Assembly: GCF_012102745.1 (NCBI RefSeq)
Contig: NZ_JAAVSY010000001.1
Span: 372,001 to 436,000 of the forward strand
Direction: 5' to 3'
DNA: 64,000 nucleotides
Origin: Haematospirillum sp. H4485
GTDB taxonomy: Bacteria; Pseudomonadota; Alphaproteobacteria; Rhodospirillales; Rhodospirillaceae
Position 1 is the first letter of the stretch; the number at the start of each line of letters is the position of its first letter. The translations under genes and the position numbers were made by a program. The notes beneath the pieces were generated by a model. The model had not been told where the DNA came from, did no database searches, and worked only from the letters and a program-made list of their open reading frames with translations. Shown here in pieces: positions 30,066-39,340 of this stretch.

Positions 30066-30926
30066 TCAGGCAAGGTGTACCGGATGCTGTTTGGCCAAGC
30101 GATCAAATGCGGAAAGTTCGCGCAAAAGAGCCGGCATCTGGTGAAGGGGAATCATATTCGGGCCGTCAGAAGGTGCCCTGTCCGGATCTTCATGCGTCTC
30201 TATAAACACACCGGCCAGCCCCAAAGACAGGGCAGCACGGGCAATAACAGGAGCAAACTCACGCTGTCCACCAGAAGAAGAACCACGTCCGCCTGGCTGC
30301 TGCACGGCATGCGTTGCATCAATAATAACCGGGCACCCCGTATCACGCGCCATAATGGGCAAGCCCCGCATGTCTACAACCAACGTGTTGTAACCAAAGG
30401 ACGCGCCACGCTCCGTCAAAAGCACAGAGGAATTCCCGGCCTCATCCAGTTTGGAGACAACATTTTTCATATCCCAGGGCGCCAGAAACTGTCCCTTCTT
30501 AACATTGACCACACGCCCCGTACCGGCCGCCGCTACCAACAGGTCTGTCTGTCGGCACAAGAAAGCCGGAATCTGCAATACATCAACGACTGAGGCCACC
30601 TCCGCACACTGCCACGGCTCATGCACGTCTGTGAGAACCGGGATCGAGAAGAGCCTGCGAACGTCGTCAAAAACAGGAAGAGCTGCCTCCAGACCTGCTC
30701 CCCTCTTCCCACTGGAAGATGTCCTGTTGGCTTTATCAAAAGACGTCTTGTAAATCAGCGGGATACCAGCCTCGGCACAGATCTCGACGAGACGACCGGC
30801 TGTATCCAGTGCATGAGCACGGCTCTCCATCTGACACGGTCCTGCGACGAGAGCCATCGGCAGATCATTGCCAAGAACAAGACTGCCGATAGAAACATGG
30901 CGCGGCGGAGTAACTGGGTTTGACAT
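30066..30926 (-). CDS. kdsA: 3-deoxy-8-phosphooctulonate synthase
   Basis: KdsA condenses phosphoenolpyruvate with arabinose 5-phosphate, giving KDO 8-phosphate for the lipopolysaccharide core, so the cell is Gram-negative. ATG 30926 (MSNPVTPPRHVSIG) gives 286 residues. Family blocks: AGPCQMESRAHAL, YKTSFDKANRTSSSGKRG, LTDVHEPWQC, IPAFLCRQTDLLVAA, KKGQFLAPWDMKNV, TERGASFGYNTLV, TDATHAVQQPGG-like IDATHAVQQPGG and ETHEDPDRAPSDGPNM. It lies between pyrG and eno on the same strand. Confidence 0.97.
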   Translation of the reverse strand: MSNPVTPPRHVSIGSLVLGNDLPMALVAGPCQMESRAHALDTAGRLVEICAEAGIPLIYKTSFDKANRTSSSGKRGAGLEAALPVFDDVRRLFSIPVLTDVHEPWQCAEVASVVDVLQIPAFLCRQTDLLVAAAGTGRVVNVKKGQFLAPWDMKNVVSKLDEAGNSSVLLTERGASFGYNTLVVDMRGLPIMARDTGCPVIIDATHAVQQPGGRGSSSGGQREFAPVIARAALSLGLAGVFIETHEDPDRAPSDGPNMIPLHQMPALLRELSAFDRLAKQHPVHLA

Positions 30927-30962
30927 CAAAACCGTCCTGACAGGGTTAAGCCACACAATCCA

Positions 30963-32591
30963 TCAAACCAAACGGGACTTTGTAACCGCAGCCTGAATAA
31001 AGGATGTGAACAGTGGATGCGGATCAAATGGCTTGGATTTCAACTCCGGGTGAAACTGTACGCCAATGAACCACGGATGATCTGAATACTCAACAATTTC
31101 CGGCAACAAGCCATCCGGAGAAAGCCCGGAGAAACGCAGGCCAGCCGCTTCAAGCTGCTCACGGTAGTGAACATTCACCTCGTAACGGTGCCGATGGCGC
31201 TCAGAAATACGCTCATGCCCATATATAGACCGTACCTTGCTACCCTCTGCCAATAGACACTCATAGCTCCCCAAGCGCATGGTTCCGCCCATGTCATTGG
31301 TAGAGGATCTTTTGACAAGCTCTGTGCCGCGCAGCCATTCTGTCATCAACCCAACCAAAGGCTCACTGGTCGGACCGAACTCCGAGGACGACGCATCAGG
31401 CAGATTGGCCAGATGGCGTGCGCATTCAATAACGGCCATCTGCATACCGAAACAAATGCCGAAATAAGGAATCTTGTGCTCTCTCGCAAAGCGGGCGGCA
31501 CGGATCTTGCCCTCAGCTCCGCGTTCTCCAAAGCCACCGGGCACCATAATGCCATCAACGGACTCAAGAAAACGCGCAGCATCCTCTCGTTCGAAAATCT
31601 CGGAATCAAACCACTCAAGCTGAACCTTGACATTATTGGCGATACCGCCATGAACCAAAGCCTCGGAAAGAGACTTGTAGCTATCAAGAAGGCTTGTGTA
31701 TTTGCCAACAATACCAATCGTCACAACCCCTTCGGGCTTTGTAACCCGTCCGACGATGGTGTGCCAACGCCCCAGATCCGGGGAAACATCAGAGGGCAGG
31801 CCAAAATGACGGCAAACCTGCGTATCAAGACCCTGTGCGTGATAGTCTATTGGCACCTGATAAATCGTGGGAGCATCAAGGGCCGCAATTACGTTCTTCT
31901 CGTTGACATTGCAAAACAGCGCAATCTTCCGACGTTCACTTTCCGGTATAGGCCTATCGGAACGGCACATCAGAATATCAGGCTGGATCCCGACCGATAA
32001 AAGCTCCTTGACGGAATGCTGCGTTGGCTTGGTCTTCAGCTCACCAGCCGTCGGAATATAGGGCAGAAGAGTAACATGGATCACCATCGCCCGTTCGCGA
32101 CCAAGCTCGTTACCCAGCTGGCGAATAGCTTCAAGGAACGGCAGGCTTTCTATGTCACCAACCGTACCCCCAATTTCACACAAGCAGAAGTCCTCATCGG
32201 TCAGATCAGACAGAATAAAGGTTTTAATCTGGTCCGTAACATGGGGAATAACCTGAACGGTTCCCCCCAGATAATCGCCCCGACGCTCTTTCTCCAGAAC
32301 GGTACGATAAATACGACCCGCGGTTACGTTATCGGAACGACGCGATGCGACGCCTGTAAAACGCTCGTAATGACCGAGATCAAGATCAGTTTCCGCACCA
32401 TCATCGGTGACGTAAACCTCACCGTGCTGGGTCGGACTCATGGTGCCGGGATCAACGTTAAGATAGGGGTCAAGCTTGCGAAGCCGTACCTTGTATCCCC
32501 TTGCCTGCAGACTGGCCCCCAGCGCGGCAGAGGCAAGCCCCTTGCCAAGGGAGGAAACTACACCGCCTGTAATAAAAATAAAACGGGTCAT
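30963..32591 (-). CDS. pyrG: CTP synthase
   Basis: Makes CTP from UTP with glutamine as nitrogen donor. The protein has 542 residues. The amidoligase domain begins with [16 protein letters not shown] (P-loop) and includes [10 protein letters not shown] and the [15 protein letters not shown] motif. The C-terminal glutaminase domain has the nucleophile in [13 protein letters not shown] and the His/Glu pair in [12 protein letters not shown]. It is 36 bases upstream of kdsA and 178 bases after secG. Intact. Confidence 0.98.
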   Translation of the reverse strand: MTRFIFITGGVVSSLGKGLASAALGASLQARGYKVRLRKLDPYLNVDPGTMSPTQHGEVYVTDDGAETDLDLGHYERFTGVASRRSDNVTAGRIYRTVLEKERRGDYLGGTVQVIPHVTDQIKTFILSDLTDEDFCLCEIGGTVGDIESLPFLEAIRQLGNELGRERAMVIHVTLLPYIPTAGELKTKPTQHSVKELLSVGIQPDILMCRSDRPIPESERRKIALFCNVNEKNVIAALDAPTIYQVPIDYHAQGLDTQVCRHFGLPSDVSPDLGRWHTIVGRVTKPEGVVTIGIVGKYTSLLDSYKSLSEALVHGGIANNVKVQLEWFDSEIFEREDAARFLESVDGIMVPGGFGERGAEGKIRAARFAREHKIPYFGICFGMQMAVIECARHLANLPDASSSEFGPTSEPLVGLMTEWLRGTELVKRSSTNDMGGTMRLGSYECLLAEGSKVRSIYGHERISERHRHRYEVNVHYREQLEAAGLRFSGLSPDGLLPEIVEYSDHPWFIGVQFHPELKSKPFDPHPLFTSFIQAAVTKSRLV

Positions 32592-32769
32592 GGTCCGCTA
32601 ACTCTTGCCTTCAAAATAAAAACGACGCAGAAGCCCAGATTGACAAGCACCGGAACAAAGCTTGGATATTGCATACAGCCAACACGCAGAACTGCCACAG
32701 ACCAGAACAAGGCCAAGGGAATAATGCCCGACAATCCCTGCACAAGCAGGGTGTCTGCCACCCCTGACT

Positions 32770-33081
32770 TTACTCAGAAAGGGGAACCGAAGGCTCACCC
32801 GAACGCTGGCCAGACGGTGCAGAAGCAGGTTGCTCCGGAACATCCAGAATGGAACCAGCCCGGTTCCCACCCGCCAGAACAGCCAGGATCATGCTGGTCG
32901 AAAAGAATGCAACAGCCAGAAGGGCTGTAGCGCGGGTCAGAATGTTGCCCGCTGCACGCCCCGAGACAAAGCCCGCATTCCCACCGATGCCAAGAGCACC
33001 TCCCTCGGAACGCTGAAGCAAAATGACGCCCACAAGAGCCATGGCAATCAGAAGATGAATAACAAGGACAACCGTAATCAT
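32770..33081 (-). CDS. secG: Preprotein translocase subunit SecG
   Basis: SecG assists SecYE in protein export. ATG 33081 (MITVVLVIHLLIAMALVG) gives 103 residues with two membrane segments joined by a Gly-rich loop, QRSEGGALGIGGNAGFVSGR, which matches the SecG signature. The C-terminal tail is Pro/Ser-rich. An upstream in-frame start at 33135 is not needed. The order tpiA-secG-pyrG is widely conserved in alphaproteobacteria. In the 178 bases to pyrG I see a short CCCTGC-TTGT-GCAGGG hairpin without a T-run. Confidence 0.95.
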   Translation of the reverse strand: MITVVLVIHLLIAMALVGVILLQRSEGGALGIGGNAGFVSGRAAGNILTRATALLAVAFFSTSMILAVLAGGNRAGSILDVPEQPASAPSGQRSGEPSVPLSE

Positions 33082-33172
33082 GAGATAGTGCAACCTGTCA
33101 AAGGGCTGGTCTGCGACACCCGAATCCAAACTCACATGGACATCAGGGACTTCAACGCACGGCCTGAATCAT

Positions 33173-33194
33173 CAAACGGGCATTTTTAATGCCC
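33173..33194 (-). terminator. Weak hairpin terminator after tpiA
   Basis: On the minus strand GGGCAT-TAAAA-ATGCCC is followed by GTTTGAT. The six-base stem and short T-run make it a modest terminator, so tpiA-secG read-through is likely. Confidence 0.5.
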
Positions 33195-33225
33195 TTGATG
33201 TCAGGATGCCAGAACAAATTACCAT

Positions 33226-33987
33226 TTATCTGACAGCGGCAGTCACAATGGCCCAGAAATCATCCAGGATAAGACTGGCTCCACCGACAAGGGCACCATC
33301 AACATCCCCCAGGCCAAGGATCTCTGCCGCATTGGAAGGCTTCACAGAACCACCATAGAGAATGCGTGTGGCACCAGCATCATCCCCGATTATCTTTGCA
33401 AGAAGACGCCGTATCTCTCCATGCACATTCGCAATCTCTTCCATCGTCGGCACTTGACCGGATCCGATGGCCCACACGGGCTCATACGCTATGATCGTGT
33501 TGGCATACGTCGCACCTGCTGGGAGTGATTCCTGCACCTGTCGCCCGACAACAGCAAGAGTTTCCCCCCTGTCTCTTTCCGAGCTGTTCTCGCCAACGCA
33601 TATAATCGCAACCAAGCCAGCAGCTTGGGCTGCCTGAGCCTTGTCCTTGACCTGCGCACTGCTCTCTGCATGTCCCGTACGCCGCTCGGAGTGACCCAGC
33701 AGAACATGAGAAGCACCAACATCGCGCAACATCCAAGCCGACAGATCACCGGTAAAGGCACCCTTCTCGGCACGGTGGCAGTCCTGTCCTCCTATGGCAA
33801 CAGGCGTATCATCAAGGGCACGTACCATGTAGTCCAGCAGGGTTGCCGGGGGAAAGAGCGCAATATCAACAGCAACATTCCCCATGGCATGGCAGCAGGA
33901 TGCAAGGCCTTCCACCATAAGCTCGGCGTCGGCACGCAGGCCATTCATTTTCCAGTTTCCGGCAACCAAAAGGCGCTTCTGCCCCAT
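33226..33987 (-). CDS. tpiA: Triosephosphate isomerase
   Basis: Interconverts dihydroxyacetone phosphate and glyceraldehyde 3-phosphate. It has 253 residues, beginning with LLVAGNWKMNGL (substrate lysine). The catalytic histidine is in VLLGHSERR, the catalytic glutamate in IIAYEPVWAIGSG, and the phosphate loop in YGGSVKPSNA and VGGASL. The gene is divergent from the PpiD-like gene, with 248 bases between them. Confidence 0.98.
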   Translation of the reverse strand: MGQKRLLVAGNWKMNGLRADAELMVEGLASCCHAMGNVAVDIALFPPATLLDYMVRALDDTPVAIGGQDCHRAEKGAFTGDLSAWMLRDVGASHVLLGHSERRTGHAESSAQVKDKAQAAQAAGLVAIICVGENSSERDRGETLAVVGRQVQESLPAGATYANTIIAYEPVWAIGSGQVPTMEEIANVHGEIRRLLAKIIGDDAGATRILYGGSVKPSNAAEILGLGDVDGALVGGASLILDDFWAIVTAAVR

Positions 33988-34235
33988 GGGTCAGCTCCTT
34001 ACCTTCTTGTTCATGTCTGTCTACTTGATTTCGCACAACAATGGAGCGAACAAAAGCCCCCCTATCTAACACGTTGAGAGCACCTTTCCAATGAACGAAC
34101 GCGCCAGAAAATGGATTTGCAAAGAAAATTTCCATGCTGAACATCACGCTCGATCCAGGATGCCGGTTGCCCGTACGCCATGGTATGCTTATCATATGCT
34201 TCCCGATGTCACTCTGGACTGAACCAGGAACAAAC

Positions 34236-36110
34236 ATGCTTGATGCGCTGCGTAAATCCACCGGCTCTCTGGTGGCGAAAATTCTTTTTGCTGTTCTGAT
34301 ACTCAGCTTTGGCATCTGGGGGATCGGGGATGTTGTCAATTCCAGAGCCAACAACAAGCCTGCCATCACGGTAGGCGCTATAGATATCAGCGGCCTTATG
34401 CTCAAGGACCAACTGGCACGCCAGATGGACAGGCTCCGTCAGATCTTTGGTCCCGGTTTTGATGCTGATTCAGCCCGGCAGATTGGCTTGATAGAAAGCA
34501 CTGTCTCATCGCTTTCAGCCTCTGCCGCTCAGGAAATGCTGGCACGTGATCTTGGCATCGTCGTTTCTGATACCGCCCTTAGAGAAGTCACCATACAACA
34601 GCCAGCTTTCCAGAATGCCGAGGGCACATTTGACCGTACACGATTTAACCAAGTTCTTGCCGCCAATAACCTGACAGAACAAGGCTGGCTTGACATAGCC
34701 CGCAAGGACTTGGTTCGCGCCCGCCTTGAGGATGCCTTGACCAGCGGCATTGTGACACCGCTCAAAATGGCAGAAGTATTATACCGCATTCGCGAGGAAC
34801 GCCGCGACGCTCATGTCCTGCAAATCAGTACAGCCGCACAGGACGTGGCAGCTCGGCCGGATGACGGCACTCTGCATGCCTTCTACGAAGAGAATAAAAG
34901 TGTGTTTGCAGTGCCAGAGACACGGGATCTTTCTGTTCTCGTCATGAATCCAACCATGCTTGAAAGCAGAATAACGATTAGCGATGAGGATGTTGCCAAC
35001 TATTACAGTACAAACCAGGATCTCTTCACGACCCCAGAAAGCAGGCCGGTTACGCAGGTCATTGTTGAAACCGAAGATACCGCCAACCATATCTTGGGGC
35101 AGGTAAAGGCCGGCTCAAGCCTTGCTGATGCCGCGATCAAAACAGGCTCAGGGAAGCCTTTGGATATGGGGCTCATTACCAAAAATAGCCTACCTGAAGA
35201 TATTGCAGCCGTCGTCTGGTCCTTGCCCGGAAATGGCGTGTCACAGCCTGTTCAGTCAGCTGTGGGGTGGCATGTCTTTTCTGCTGGACCTCTTGTTCCG
35301 GCACAGACAAAACGACTGGAAACTGTGTCAGAAGAGATCAAGGCCCAGCTGAAGCGTGAAAAAGCTGCCGAGGCATTCTATGATATCGCACAGCGCATTG
35401 AAGATAGCCTTGCCTCTGGAAAAGACCACAGGGAGATTGCGGATACGTTCGGCATCAAGCTTGTAGCTGCTGATTCAATTGCGGCGGATGGATCGAGCCT
35501 CTTGCCAGCCGATCTGGAAGAAGATGTTCTGAAAGAAGCCTTTGCGTTGGCACAGGGCGAAGAAAGCCGCCTTATTCACGTGGATGGCGGCGCTTTCGTT
35601 GTGAAGGTCAATGCCGTTCATGCGCAGACAATCCAGCCATTTCAAGATGTACGGGAAAAAGTTGAGGCCTTGTGGAAGAAAAATGCACAAAAGACTGCTG
35701 CTGCTGCTATGGCCGAACAACTTGCAGCCGAACTGACATCCGGGAAGGTGCCGAACGACATCATTAACAAGGCACGCGGCATAACGGTCAGCAAAATATC
35801 GGGAATTGGCCGGGACGGACGGCAAGTCAACAAGACAGACACCCCCATGCCCCCACAGATTGTGCAGGCCCTCTTTACCCTGCCTACTGGAAAAACTTCT
35901 GTGGTCAAGGATGATCAGAATGTCTACGTCTTGCGTATGGACATGATCAAACCGGCAGATCCAAGCAAAGACAGCCACGAGGTAACGACCATGCGGAATA
36001 ATGTACACTCTGCACTGGTCAACGATGTAACCAGAATCATTACAGATACTCTGCTTGACCGTTATGGCATGCATGTCAATCAAGACGTTATAAACAACCT
36101 GTTGCCATAA
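34236..36110 (+). CDS. PpiD-like membrane-anchored peptidyl-prolyl isomerase / SurA N-terminal domain protein
   Basis: A periplasmic folding factor anchored in the inner membrane. ATG 34236 (MLDALRKSTGSLVAKILF) gives 624 residues, with AGGAAC upstream. One membrane segment (ILFAVLILSFGIWGIGDV, residues 13-31) is followed by a long SurA-N-type chaperone region and a parvulin-like domain near residues 250-360 (ESRPVTQVIVETEDTA, GLITKNSLPEDIAAVVW, WHVFSAGP). A further helical C-terminal region follows. Whether the isomerase site is active cannot be judged by eye. It precedes trpE, a conserved alphaproteobacterial order. Confidence 0.88.
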   Translation: MLDALRKSTGSLVAKILFAVLILSFGIWGIGDVVNSRANNKPAITVGAIDISGLMLKDQLARQMDRLRQIFGPGFDADSARQIGLIESTVSSLSASAAQEMLARDLGIVVSDTALREVTIQQPAFQNAEGTFDRTRFNQVLAANNLTEQGWLDIARKDLVRARLEDALTSGIVTPLKMAEVLYRIREERRDAHVLQISTAAQDVAARPDDGTLHAFYEENKSVFAVPETRDLSVLVMNPTMLESRITISDEDVANYYSTNQDLFTTPESRPVTQVIVETEDTANHILGQVKAGSSLADAAIKTGSGKPLDMGLITKNSLPEDIAAVVWSLPGNGVSQPVQSAVGWHVFSAGPLVPAQTKRLETVSEEIKAQLKREKAAEAFYDIAQRIEDSLASGKDHREIADTFGIKLVAADSIAADGSSLLPADLEEDVLKEAFALAQGEESRLIHVDGGAFVVKVNAVHAQTIQPFQDVREKVEALWKKNAQKTAAAAMAEQLAAELTSGKVPNDIINKARGITVSKISGIGRDGRQVNKTDTPMPPQIVQALFTLPTGKTSVVKDDQNVYVLRMDMIKPADPSKDSHEVTTMRNNVHSALVNDVTRIITDTLLDRYGMHVNQDVINNLLP

Positions 36111-36139
36111 ATCATACGGCATGCTTTAACCGCAGACGT

Positions 36140-36167
36140 GTGCGGGGCTTACACCAAGGCCCCGCAC
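36140..36167 (+). terminator. Strong hairpin between ppiD-like gene and trpE
   Basis: GTGCGGGGC (36140-36148) pairs perfectly with GCCCCGCAC (36159-36167), loop of ten bases, then TGTTCCCTT. The T-run is poor. It lies just 29 bases before trpE, so it could be a terminator for the upstream gene or part of a trpE leader. I see no leader peptide with tryptophan codons, so I do not call an attenuator. Confidence 0.55.
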
Positions 36168-36195
36168 TGTTCCCTTATAAGGAGTCTTGCGCGCC

Positions 36196-37728
36196 ATGCA
36201 AACCAATGTGTCATTCCAGACGTTTGAGTCCTCTTGGAAGGCTGGAAAAGCACAGGTTCTCTGGCGCAGCATATCCGCAGATATGGACAGCCCCCTGTCC
36301 GTCTTTATCAAGCTGAAGCAGTCAGATCCCCTCGCCTTTATCATGGAATCCGTCGAAGGTGGAGCTATCAGGGGGCGTTATACCTTTATGGGCCTCAATC
36401 CTGATCTTGTGTGGCGCAGTCTGTCTGGCAGTGCCGAAATTAACCGCGCAGCCAGCCTTGACCCCAACTGCTTTACGCATGACGGGAAGTCAATGGAATC
36501 ACTGCGGCGCCTTATCGAAGAAAGCCACATTGATCTTCCGGACCACCTACCCCCAATGTCAGCCGGTTTGGCGGGCTATATGGGGTATGACATGGTCCGG
36601 CTGGCTGAAAAGCTTTCCAATCCGAACCCCGATACCATTGGCATACCGGATAGCCTTTTTATCAGGCCAACGATCATGGCTGTTCTGGACAACGCGCGTG
36701 ATATCCTGACAATCATAACGCCTGTCAGGCCAGATCGTGCGATGTCTGCGGAACATGCGTTTGAAGCAGCCTTGGGCCGTATCAATGAAGCCATTGCACG
36801 TTTGCAAAAGCCCGCCACGGAAACCACCGCAGCTTGGAAAGAAGATTTGCCGGCCAATAACAGATCCCTTGCTCCAAGCTCGAACACAACGCGCGAACAA
36901 TTCAGGGGCATGGTGGAACGGGCAAAGGAGTATATTGCAAGTGGCGACGTCTTTCAGGTTGTTCTGTCGCAACGCTTCCGCATCCCGCTCAAGGCATCAC
37001 CTCTCTCTTTTTACAGAGCCCTGCGCCGCACGAACCCATCCCCGTTTCTGTTCTTTTTTGACCAAGGTGAATTCTCGCTGGTTGGATCCAGCCCTGAGAT
37101 ACTCGTCCGCCTCCATGACAAGACTGTAACGGTTCGTCCTTTGGCAGGGACACGAAAGCGCGGCGCAACGCCAGAAGAAGACAAGCTGCTGGAAGAAGAC
37201 CTTCTTGCGGATACAAAGGAAATATCAGAACATCTGATGCTTCTGGATCTTGGGCGGAACGATGTCGGGCGCGTTGCACGCCCCGGAACCGTTCGCGTGA
37301 CCCAAAAAATGTCTGTCGAACGCTATTCGCACGTTATGCATATCGTTTCCAATGTCGAAGGACAGATTGCAGACAACCATGATGCCGTTGCTGCACTGAT
37401 GGCTGGTTTCCCCGCCGGAACAGTATCAGGAGCCCCGAAAGTCAGGGCCATGGAAATTATTGATGAACTGGAAAGTGAGAAACGCAGCTTCTATGCGGGT
37501 GCTTTTTGCTATATCTCGGCAAATGGGCAGCTTGATACCTGTATTACACTACGGACCGGTCTGATCAAGGACGGTGAATTGATTATACAGGCTGGTGCTG
37601 GCATTGTCGCTGATAGCAACCCTGACAGCGAATATGAAGAGTGCATCAACAAGGCGATGGCGCTCGTGCGCTCTGCACAGACAGCGGAAGAGTCTCTGTC
37701 CAGAGCAGAAGAGCAAGCCTGTATCTGA
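36196..37728 (+). CDS. trpE: Anthranilate synthase component I
   Basis: TrpE makes anthranilate from chorismate with ammonia supplied by TrpG. ATG 36196 (MQTNVSFQTFESSW) gives 510 residues; GGAG is 11 bases upstream and a TTG at 36187 lies too close to it. The tryptophan-binding element is in FIMESVEGGAIRGRY. Catalytic-domain blocks include SPFLFFFD-like PSPFLFFFDQGEFSLVG, RPLAGTRKRG, HLMLLDLGRNDVGRVA, FPAGTVSGAPKVRAM and ADSNPDSEYEECINKA. The partner trpG is not adjacent: copZ, a deacetylase gene and copA lie in between on the opposite strand. Confidence 0.97.
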   Translation: MQTNVSFQTFESSWKAGKAQVLWRSISADMDSPLSVFIKLKQSDPLAFIMESVEGGAIRGRYTFMGLNPDLVWRSLSGSAEINRAASLDPNCFTHDGKSMESLRRLIEESHIDLPDHLPPMSAGLAGYMGYDMVRLAEKLSNPNPDTIGIPDSLFIRPTIMAVLDNARDILTIITPVRPDRAMSAEHAFEAALGRINEAIARLQKPATETTAAWKEDLPANNRSLAPSSNTTREQFRGMVERAKEYIASGDVFQVVLSQRFRIPLKASPLSFYRALRRTNPSPFLFFFDQGEFSLVGSSPEILVRLHDKTVTVRPLAGTRKRGATPEEDKLLEEDLLADTKEISEHLMLLDLGRNDVGRVARPGTVRVTQKMSVERYSHVMHIVSNVEGQIADNHDAVAALMAGFPAGTVSGAPKVRAMEIIDELESEKRSFYAGAFCYISANGQLDTCITLRTGLIKDGELIIQAGAGIVADSNPDSEYEECINKAMALVRSAQTAEESLSRAEEQACI

Positions 37729-37737
37729 CTGGAATAC

Positions 37738-37947
37738 CTAGTCTGCCCGAATATCGAATCCTGCTTGCTCTACAGCTTGTTGCACAGCGGAAAGCTGTAG
37801 AGCCTCTTGGGCCTCAAAAGTTACTTCTTGGCGCGACAGATCAACGCGAGCCGAGTTCACACCGGGAATGCTCATAACGGCTTTTTCTACAGTACGGGCA
37901 CAGCCAGTGCACGTCACACCGGAAATCTTTATTGTAAGCTTAACCAT
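37738..37947 (-). CDS. Copper chaperone (heavy-metal-associated domain), CopZ-like
   Basis: A 69-residue single HMA domain. The metal site is GVTCTGCARTVEKAV (CxxC at about residues 13-16) in the usual beta-alpha-beta-beta-alpha-beta length. It would carry Cu(I) in the cytosol to the P-type ATPase encoded 1.4 kb upstream on the same strand. Its start overlaps the end of the deacetylase gene by 8 bases. Mercury binding proteins share this fold, but copA nearby favours copper. Confidence 0.88.
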   Translation of the reverse strand: MVKLTIKISGVTCTGCARTVEKAVMSIPGVNSARVDLSRQEVTFEAQEALQLSAVQQAVEQAGFDIRAD

Positions 37948-39247
37948 TACCTGCTCTCTTTGGTTTGATTAAATCAGCGGCCGGGGTTCCGTAGCGCATG
38001 TCAATCAGCATCGACACAGGAACCAAGTCGATACCCTTGCCGGAAAGAGTTGGCAACCAGCGACGCAGGGCCCCTATGGTGGCGTCGCGCGGGTGACCAA
38101 TGGCTATGGCGTATCCACGCCTCTTGGCCAAAGCCTCTGTCAGTGCCAATTGTTTCTCGACATAACCCGGCCTGTTCTCATGATCGAGAAAAATGTCGCG
38201 ATCAATGGTACGCACACCCGCCTCCTCTGCAACGCGACCACCGACACTTTGCCCACTGGTGCGTGAATCCAGGAAGAACAGCCTTCGCTGCTTCAGGGCA
38301 GTCATCACAACTTTCAGACCGGCTTCATCCTCTGTAAATTTGCTTCCCTGATGATTATTGATACCAACATAGTTTTCCATACGGTCCAACATGTTGTGTA
38401 CCCGGCTTGCAATCTCTTCTTTCCCCATGCGAACAAGCAACGCATCTGGACCAGGAGATACCTTTCCCTTCGGCTCCATCGGCATATGCATCATCAACTC
38501 ATGTCCAGCAGCGGCAGCAGAACGCGCCTGACGCTTCAGGTCACGCGCAAACGTAAGAAAAGATGTCGTCAACGGTCCCGGTAAATCAATAACACGCCGA
38601 CTTCGAACCTGGTCAACGCCCATATCATCAATGACAATAGCAACAAAAACAGTGGAATGTGGTGATCTAGGATGTGAAGAGGCAGGAGGCAAGGACGCGA
38701 TTTTTACTTCAGGCTTCTGTGTTTGTGGTAACGCTGCCTTCTCCTTGGCAGAGTCAGACACAGGCAACAACGGGGCAACCGCACTCTCTGCCGACGTACT
38801 TGGCGATGGCTTTGAAGGCGCTTCGCGTGGGGCAGAGCGCCACTGATCCGAGTACGCCTCTGGTTCTGCCAAGGGCGAAACACCTTGCAAAGGGACATCG
38901 GCACGTTCTGGAAACAACGGATCCCGGCCACGGGTTATGTTATCTGCCATGACTCCAATGGGATCAATGCCCTGAGCAGCTAAAAATACAGGCGAACCAG
39001 AACGGTAAATATGCCCGATCACCAAGCCGATGACGACAGCCAGAACCAGTACAACAGCGACCATGCCACCAAATATCGCAGGACGCTGAGAAATTCTCTC
39101 AAAAAAACGAAAGAAGGATAAAAGCCCTCCCAAGCTACCTGCCCCTTTCCGGACACTTCGCCTTTCCTTTCGTCCTCGTACGGTTTTGCGGGAAGACGAA
39201 ACCTTGGAGCGCGTCGGTCCGGTACGCGAAAGGCGCTGTTTTGGCAA
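37940..39247 (-). CDS. Divergent polysaccharide deacetylase family protein (YibQ-like)
   Basis: A 435-residue envelope protein. The first 55 residues are strongly basic (KTVRGRKERRSVRKG), then one membrane segment (MVAVVLVLAVVIGLVIGHIY, about 62-81), a Pro/Ser/Ala-rich linker to about residue 200, and the C-terminal domain. That domain has the family's VAIVIDDMGVDQ, GHELMMHMPMEPKG, GINNHQGSKFTED and RRLFFLDSRTS blocks, which correspond to the metal/catalytic positions of a NodB-like fold in divergent form. Substrate unknown. Related genes usually sit with cell-wall peptidase genes; here it lies between copA and copZ. Confidence 0.85.
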   Translation of the reverse strand: MPKQRLSRTGPTRSKVSSSRKTVRGRKERRSVRKGAGSLGGLLSFFRFFERISQRPAIFGGMVAVVLVLAVVIGLVIGHIYRSGSPVFLAAQGIDPIGVMADNITRGRDPLFPERADVPLQGVSPLAEPEAYSDQWRSAPREAPSKPSPSTSAESAVAPLLPVSDSAKEKAALPQTQKPEVKIASLPPASSHPRSPHSTVFVAIVIDDMGVDQVRSRRVIDLPGPLTTSFLTFARDLKRQARSAAAAGHELMMHMPMEPKGKVSPGPDALLVRMGKEEIASRVHNMLDRMENYVGINNHQGSKFTEDEAGLKVVMTALKQRRLFFLDSRTSGQSVGGRVAEEAGVRTIDRDIFLDHENRPGYVEKQLALTEALAKRRGYAIAIGHPRDATIGALRRWLPTLSGKGIDLVPVSMLIDMRYGTPAADLIKPKRAGNG

Positions 39248-39340
39248 GGTCCTGATCCTGTTTTGTCTTTACTCTATTATGAAAGGGGGCAGTATACGTG
39301 CCAAGGATTCAAGGTGCCACCCCTGTTCTATCCCGGTGTG

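Noticed and set aside
32016-32930. A 304-codon plus-strand frame opposite pyrG and secG
   Set aside because: Both genes on the minus strand are certain; the plus-strand product is low-complexity and has no ribosome site.
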